Assembly (NCBI GenBank): GCA_020205615.1
Contig: CM035162.1
Location: forward strand, 32,762,479-32,826,478
Length of the DNA: 64,000 bases
DNA from: Panax quinquefolius
Lineage: Eukaryota; Streptophyta; Magnoliopsida; Apiales; Araliaceae
Reading direction: 5' to 3'
Of this stretch, positions 60,532 to 64,000 are shown piece after piece. Within the stretch, counting starts at the first letter, position 1. Every line of letters begins with the position of its first letter. The notes beneath the pieces were generated by a model. The model ran no database searches. It was not told the origin of the DNA and saw nothing but the letters and a program-made list of their open reading frames with translations. Made by a program: the position numbers and the translations under genes.

Positions 60532-60883
60532 TTACATAAATGTATAGTCAAAAGCTGTTTTAGAAATTAGAATCTTTGGGAAGTGCTCAAAGAAACCTTC
60601 GTACATGGGAGGCCATGCTTCAGGTTATGATAGATATCATATGGCCACGAGAATTATCCTTGGTTTACCTAATAGACCCCAAAAGAAAAATGAGAAGATT
60701 ACTATCATATTCTTCCCGATGGTGAGTCTTCTCTTGATTTATCATTATCTCCTTTGTCTCAAATTGAGAATTATACTTCAAACAAACACCAAGATCATAT
60801 AGGTAGTGCTCGTAAATATACTCGGCAAGTGGATGAGCACAACCACATCTTATGATGACACGAGGTTGTATGTCATTAGACAT
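60532..60883 (-). pseudogene. Second copy of the conserved short reading frame
   Basis: The minus strand starts MSNDIQPRVIIRCGCAHPLA and keeps PPMYEGFLEHFPK and the same end as the copy at 37252-37602. It has a frame change in the middle and a frame length of 352 bases. Where the other copy has a TGA, this one has Cys. Upstream sequence (60884-61060) also matches 27540-27703, so it shows the pre-insertion state of the copia target. Confidence 0.45.
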
Positions 60884-61059
60884 CTTGTATGATAGTGGCA
60901 AAACACTCTTCCAACGTTGGGTTTCGCCTCACCTAGTTGATTCACCAAATATAACTACTAAATGATGACCACCGATTCTATTCCCTTTATTACCCCCTTT
61001 CAACCTAGCTACACTCTTATTACACGAAAGGAATTGTGAAGCAAAAGGGTTAATTAATA

Positions 61060-61348
61060 TATCAAATATTATCCCTATACTACGCCAGACCAATTAAATA
61101 CCAAATAAATTTAGGTAGGTCATACTAGCGAAGTAATTCTCGTCTCTCCCTCCTAGTCTATTCTCACATCTTAGCGAGGATCATATCCCTAAGCTCGATA
61201 CCTGTTGTGACTTTGAACACCAACTTGTATCAACACCTCACCGTGGTACTATCGCACACTGCATGAGCAGCGTCCCTACGGAGAATGCGGCTGGTGCATC
61301 CCTCATCAATGTGAAGTCACCGGATAGAGGCTCGGGGCTCTTCAACAT
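61060..61348 (-). other. Leader downstream of the PBS
   Basis: The minus strand runs from the primer-binding site through ATGTTGAAGAGCCCCGAGCC-type sequence, in the style of gypsy leaders. No open frame was assigned as gag. Confidence 0.4.
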
Positions 61349-61362
61349 GGCTCACGATACCA
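61349..61362 (-). other. Primer-binding site of the minus-strand element
   Basis: The minus strand reads TGGTATCGTGAGCC two bases after the LTR end (GCCACA), close to the initiator-Met tRNA complement. Confidence 0.8.
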
Positions 61363-61364
61363 AT

Positions 61365-64000
61365 TGTGGCGCCCCAAAATTAGGTATCGTCACCCATCTT
61401 GGGTCGCCACTTACATGGTACATAAATTTAAATACAACTTACTAATATAAGCGTAGGTATGCAATACGATATAAAGCGTGAGTTTGAATACAAATATTGT
61501 CTACTAGATATTATACAAACTCAAAAGGAGTCCTCATTACAACTATTATCACCTTTATTTCACGAGAATAGTGAGGACTACTAATCTTATCCTCACGGAC
61601 CATTACTCCGTTCCCCGACTCGTCTCAAACTATGTTCTCATTTCACGAAGAAAACGGTGAAAGAAAAGGTGAGCTCAACTATTTTAAAGAATGAAATATT
61701 ATGACTAAGATAATGCAGAATAAATTATCATTAGCCTTCAACGGTGTTAAGCGATAAAATACAATAGACAACAAGTTTAGCTAGCTGCGTGAATAAGCGA
61801 TCCATTAAAAGAGTCAGTAGAGAATAAAAGTCTACTATCTTTTGGGTTTTAAAGGTTTTCATCCTTTGTTATAATTTGAGACTAAACTTTAATAAATAAT
61901 CCACATCATCGAATCACTTACACTTTTCTGACGAGGATATTCATCAAATTATCGATGAATTAATGACTATCTTAGAATCACCCACCGGTCATAATCATAC
62001 CAAAAACTATCCATCACTTGCATTACAGAATGCCTTTGAGGACTTTTATCACATCATTTATAACAAGCCGTGATTATCTTAGAATGATCCCTGGTCATAA
62101 TCATACTAAGTTCATCTATACACGTAAGTAGAAGATAACATAATATAACATGAGGATGATGACAATGACATAATAATTGATAAAACAAGTTCAAGAATTA
62201 TTTTATCCGAGAATTATTAACGTCAAATTGTCAAAATGATCTTTTTTTGTAGAGTAAAATTCAAGAATGATCGGAAGAATATTTCCATGAAAGATCTTTG
62301 GATGAAATGCAAATATCGAGGATATTCTACTAATTTCATGGAGTATAAAAGTCAAAAGTTTTAACCAACTAGGTATAATAAAGAATGGAATAACAAAAGA
62401 AATCACCGTGCATGCGGTGCTTGGCATAGGCAGAGTTATTCAGCGAGAATAATAATAACGAAACGGTCGGGTGAAATTCTGCAAGCGAGGATGTTCAACG
62501 AGAATAATAAAGATGGAACGGATCCCGGTGTAAAACACATATAGGATATTCAGCAGAATGATAAAAAGCGGAACCCGGTTAAATTGTAAAACATGTGAGC
62601 GAGGATGTTCCAGCGAGAATAATAAATACGGAACCGGAGGTAAGGTGTAAAACACATGAGCAGGATGTTTCAGCGAGAATAATAAAAACAGAACCCAGTC
62701 CGGTGTAAAAACACGAGCGCAGGATGTTCCAACAGAATAATAAAAACATGAATAATAGAAGAATGTCACCAAGTATAGGGTAGTCCGCGTATCTGAGTTA
62801 TTCAGCGAGAATAATAAGGAATGGAATAAGCGAAGTTCTCTTCATGAATACAAAAGAATAATATCCCTTACAGTCAACAAATAATATTCCCTACCTTAGA
62901 AGAAATGAATATTGGCGAGGTGAAGTAGCGAGAATACTTTTCTTGCTTTCTCTCTATAGTTTCTCTCTACAGAGTTTCGGTGAATTCGTGAAAAATAATG
63001 AAGCACTAGGCCTCTATTTATAGAAGATTTCTAGCACACTTTTGTCGTGTGAAAAGGAAAGTGGCTTGACGGTGGTGATGTGAAAAGAAAAGTGGTTTAG
63101 CGCTTTGTAATGTGAAGCGACAAGTGGTTCGGCCTTTTGTAATGTGAAGCGACAAGTGGTTCGACGCTGTAATGTGAAACGACAAGTGGTCGACACTGTA
63201 ATGTGAAGCGACAAGTGGTTCGGCCGCTGGTAAAGGTAATTACTATTGGCGAAGGTAATTACTATTCAAAAGGTAATTACTTATTGGCGAAGGTAATTAC
63301 TATTCACAAAGGTAATTACTATTGGCGAAGGTAATTACTATTCACAAAGGTAATTACTATTGACGAAGGTAATTCTTATTGTGAAGAGACTCTTAGATGA
63401 TGACATATGGGGCCCCCATAAAATAATCAAACTTACCACAAATGTCTCATATGAGACTCTTTATATACATCGAGGATTGAATAAATATTACCACAAATCA
63501 TTTTATTTTTAATCGACACATATTTAATCTTTCAACAATTATTAATTATTTATAACTTGTCGTCTCGATTATTGATTTAATCTATAACATATTATACGGA
63601 TGATCTTTGTGTGATAATTGAATCGATAATATAAGAGATATGATCAAACAATTCTTTGTAGCAATAATTGAAGCATAGGTGAGTGACTTCTCGCGTAAGC
63701 ATCGATAATCAATATCGTGTGCTTCTTATAAAACTACGCGTATTCTTTGTACTTTTACTACTTAGGGTAGTTCAGCGGTTTTAACAGTAACACCTCTGTA
63801 GTTATTTTTATAGAAAAGATAATTTTGTCGTTTTTCTAACTACGACAATACTTTAGTTAATGAGGTCCACCAATGATTGAAGTCGTCGTATACGAATATT
63901 CCCAAAAAAAAAGAATATCCCTAAACCAAACGAATATTTTATAACAACTTGCATCTTTGCAAAATTTATAAATCTACCCACAACTATAATATTATCTTAA
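61365..64000 (-). repeat. 5' LTR of the minus-strand element, cut by the window end
   Basis: Starts TGTGGCGCCCCAAAATTAGG on the plus strand. It parallels 55314-57960 throughout, including the hairpin minisatellite (62370-62840), TATA box (63015-63022 minus) and the two short arrays (63050-63380). The two LTRs differ by many short indels. Confidence 0.88.

Larger units (their letters stand above)
55314..64000 (-). mobile_element. Non-autonomous gypsy-type LTR retrotransposon, minus strand, running off the window
   Basis: Two direct LTRs (55314-58028 and 61365-beyond 64000), a primer-binding site beside the upstream LTR (61349-61362) and a polypurine tract beside the downstream LTR (58033-58044). 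The internal region is only 3.3 kb and holds no recognisable gag, RT or integrase. It contains a tandem array, LTR-like sequence of other families and the conserved short frame. An element like this would need proteins from a relative to move. The 5' end lies outside the window, so the target duplication cannot be checked. Confidence 0.82.

Overview
This window is nuclear DNA of a flowering plant, very probably a eudicot. It is AT-rich and intron-bearing, and it is full of plant LTR retrotransposons, CACTA, Stowaway and foldback transposons, and AT/CT microsatellites. There is no sign of bacterial, viral or organellar organisation. Almost all of it is transposable-element sequence. I see one apparently intact host gene, a CHCH (twin CX9C) protein at 50870-51415 with a likely leader exon near 49262-49378. 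There are also fragments of three host genes: a GRF WRC exon (8716-8951), and glyoxalase I plus plastid ribosomal protein L1 exons (23033-23685).

Layout. 1-4301: two long Ty3/gypsy-type LTRs meeting in opposite orientation. 4302-7614: AT-rich intergenic DNA with transposon ends. 7662-9897: a possible gene-capturing DNA transposon holding the GRF fragment. 10494-11352: a truncated Ty1-copia remnant. 12871-22208: a long minus-strand gypsy LTR that hosts a small CACTA element (13212-14199) and a 5.8-kb solo LTR (15943-21712).

22226-47581 is a Russian-doll nest. A minus-strand gypsy pol gene is split by a CACTA element (22763-47427, TSD TAT). That element carries host exon fragments and contains a second CACTA-like element (about 23766-46405). 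Inside the second one are a gypsy solo LTR (24621-37790, perfect TSD CAAAT), itself split by an almost full-length Ty1-copia element (27704-37243), an opposite-strand gypsy LTR (38901-41744) and a further solo LTR (42872-45786).

47582-49000 holds an LTR fragment and a large foldback element. 49260-51415 is the CHCH gene. 51947-55280 is a run of small DNA elements and a C-rich minisatellite. 55314 to the window end is a minus-strand, non-autonomous gypsy-type element with two LTRs, PBS and PPT but no recognisable gag-pol.

How the parts relate: insertion order can be read from target-site duplications and interrupted reading frames. The gypsy pol is oldest, then the outer CACTA, the inner CACTA, the solo LTR, and finally the copia element. 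Related copies differ by many one- to three-base indels. Some of this is age, but part may be consensus error in methylated repeats, so frameshifts in transposon genes should be read with care. Coordinates of transposon ends were placed by eye from TG/CA ends, CACTA ends and flanking duplications.
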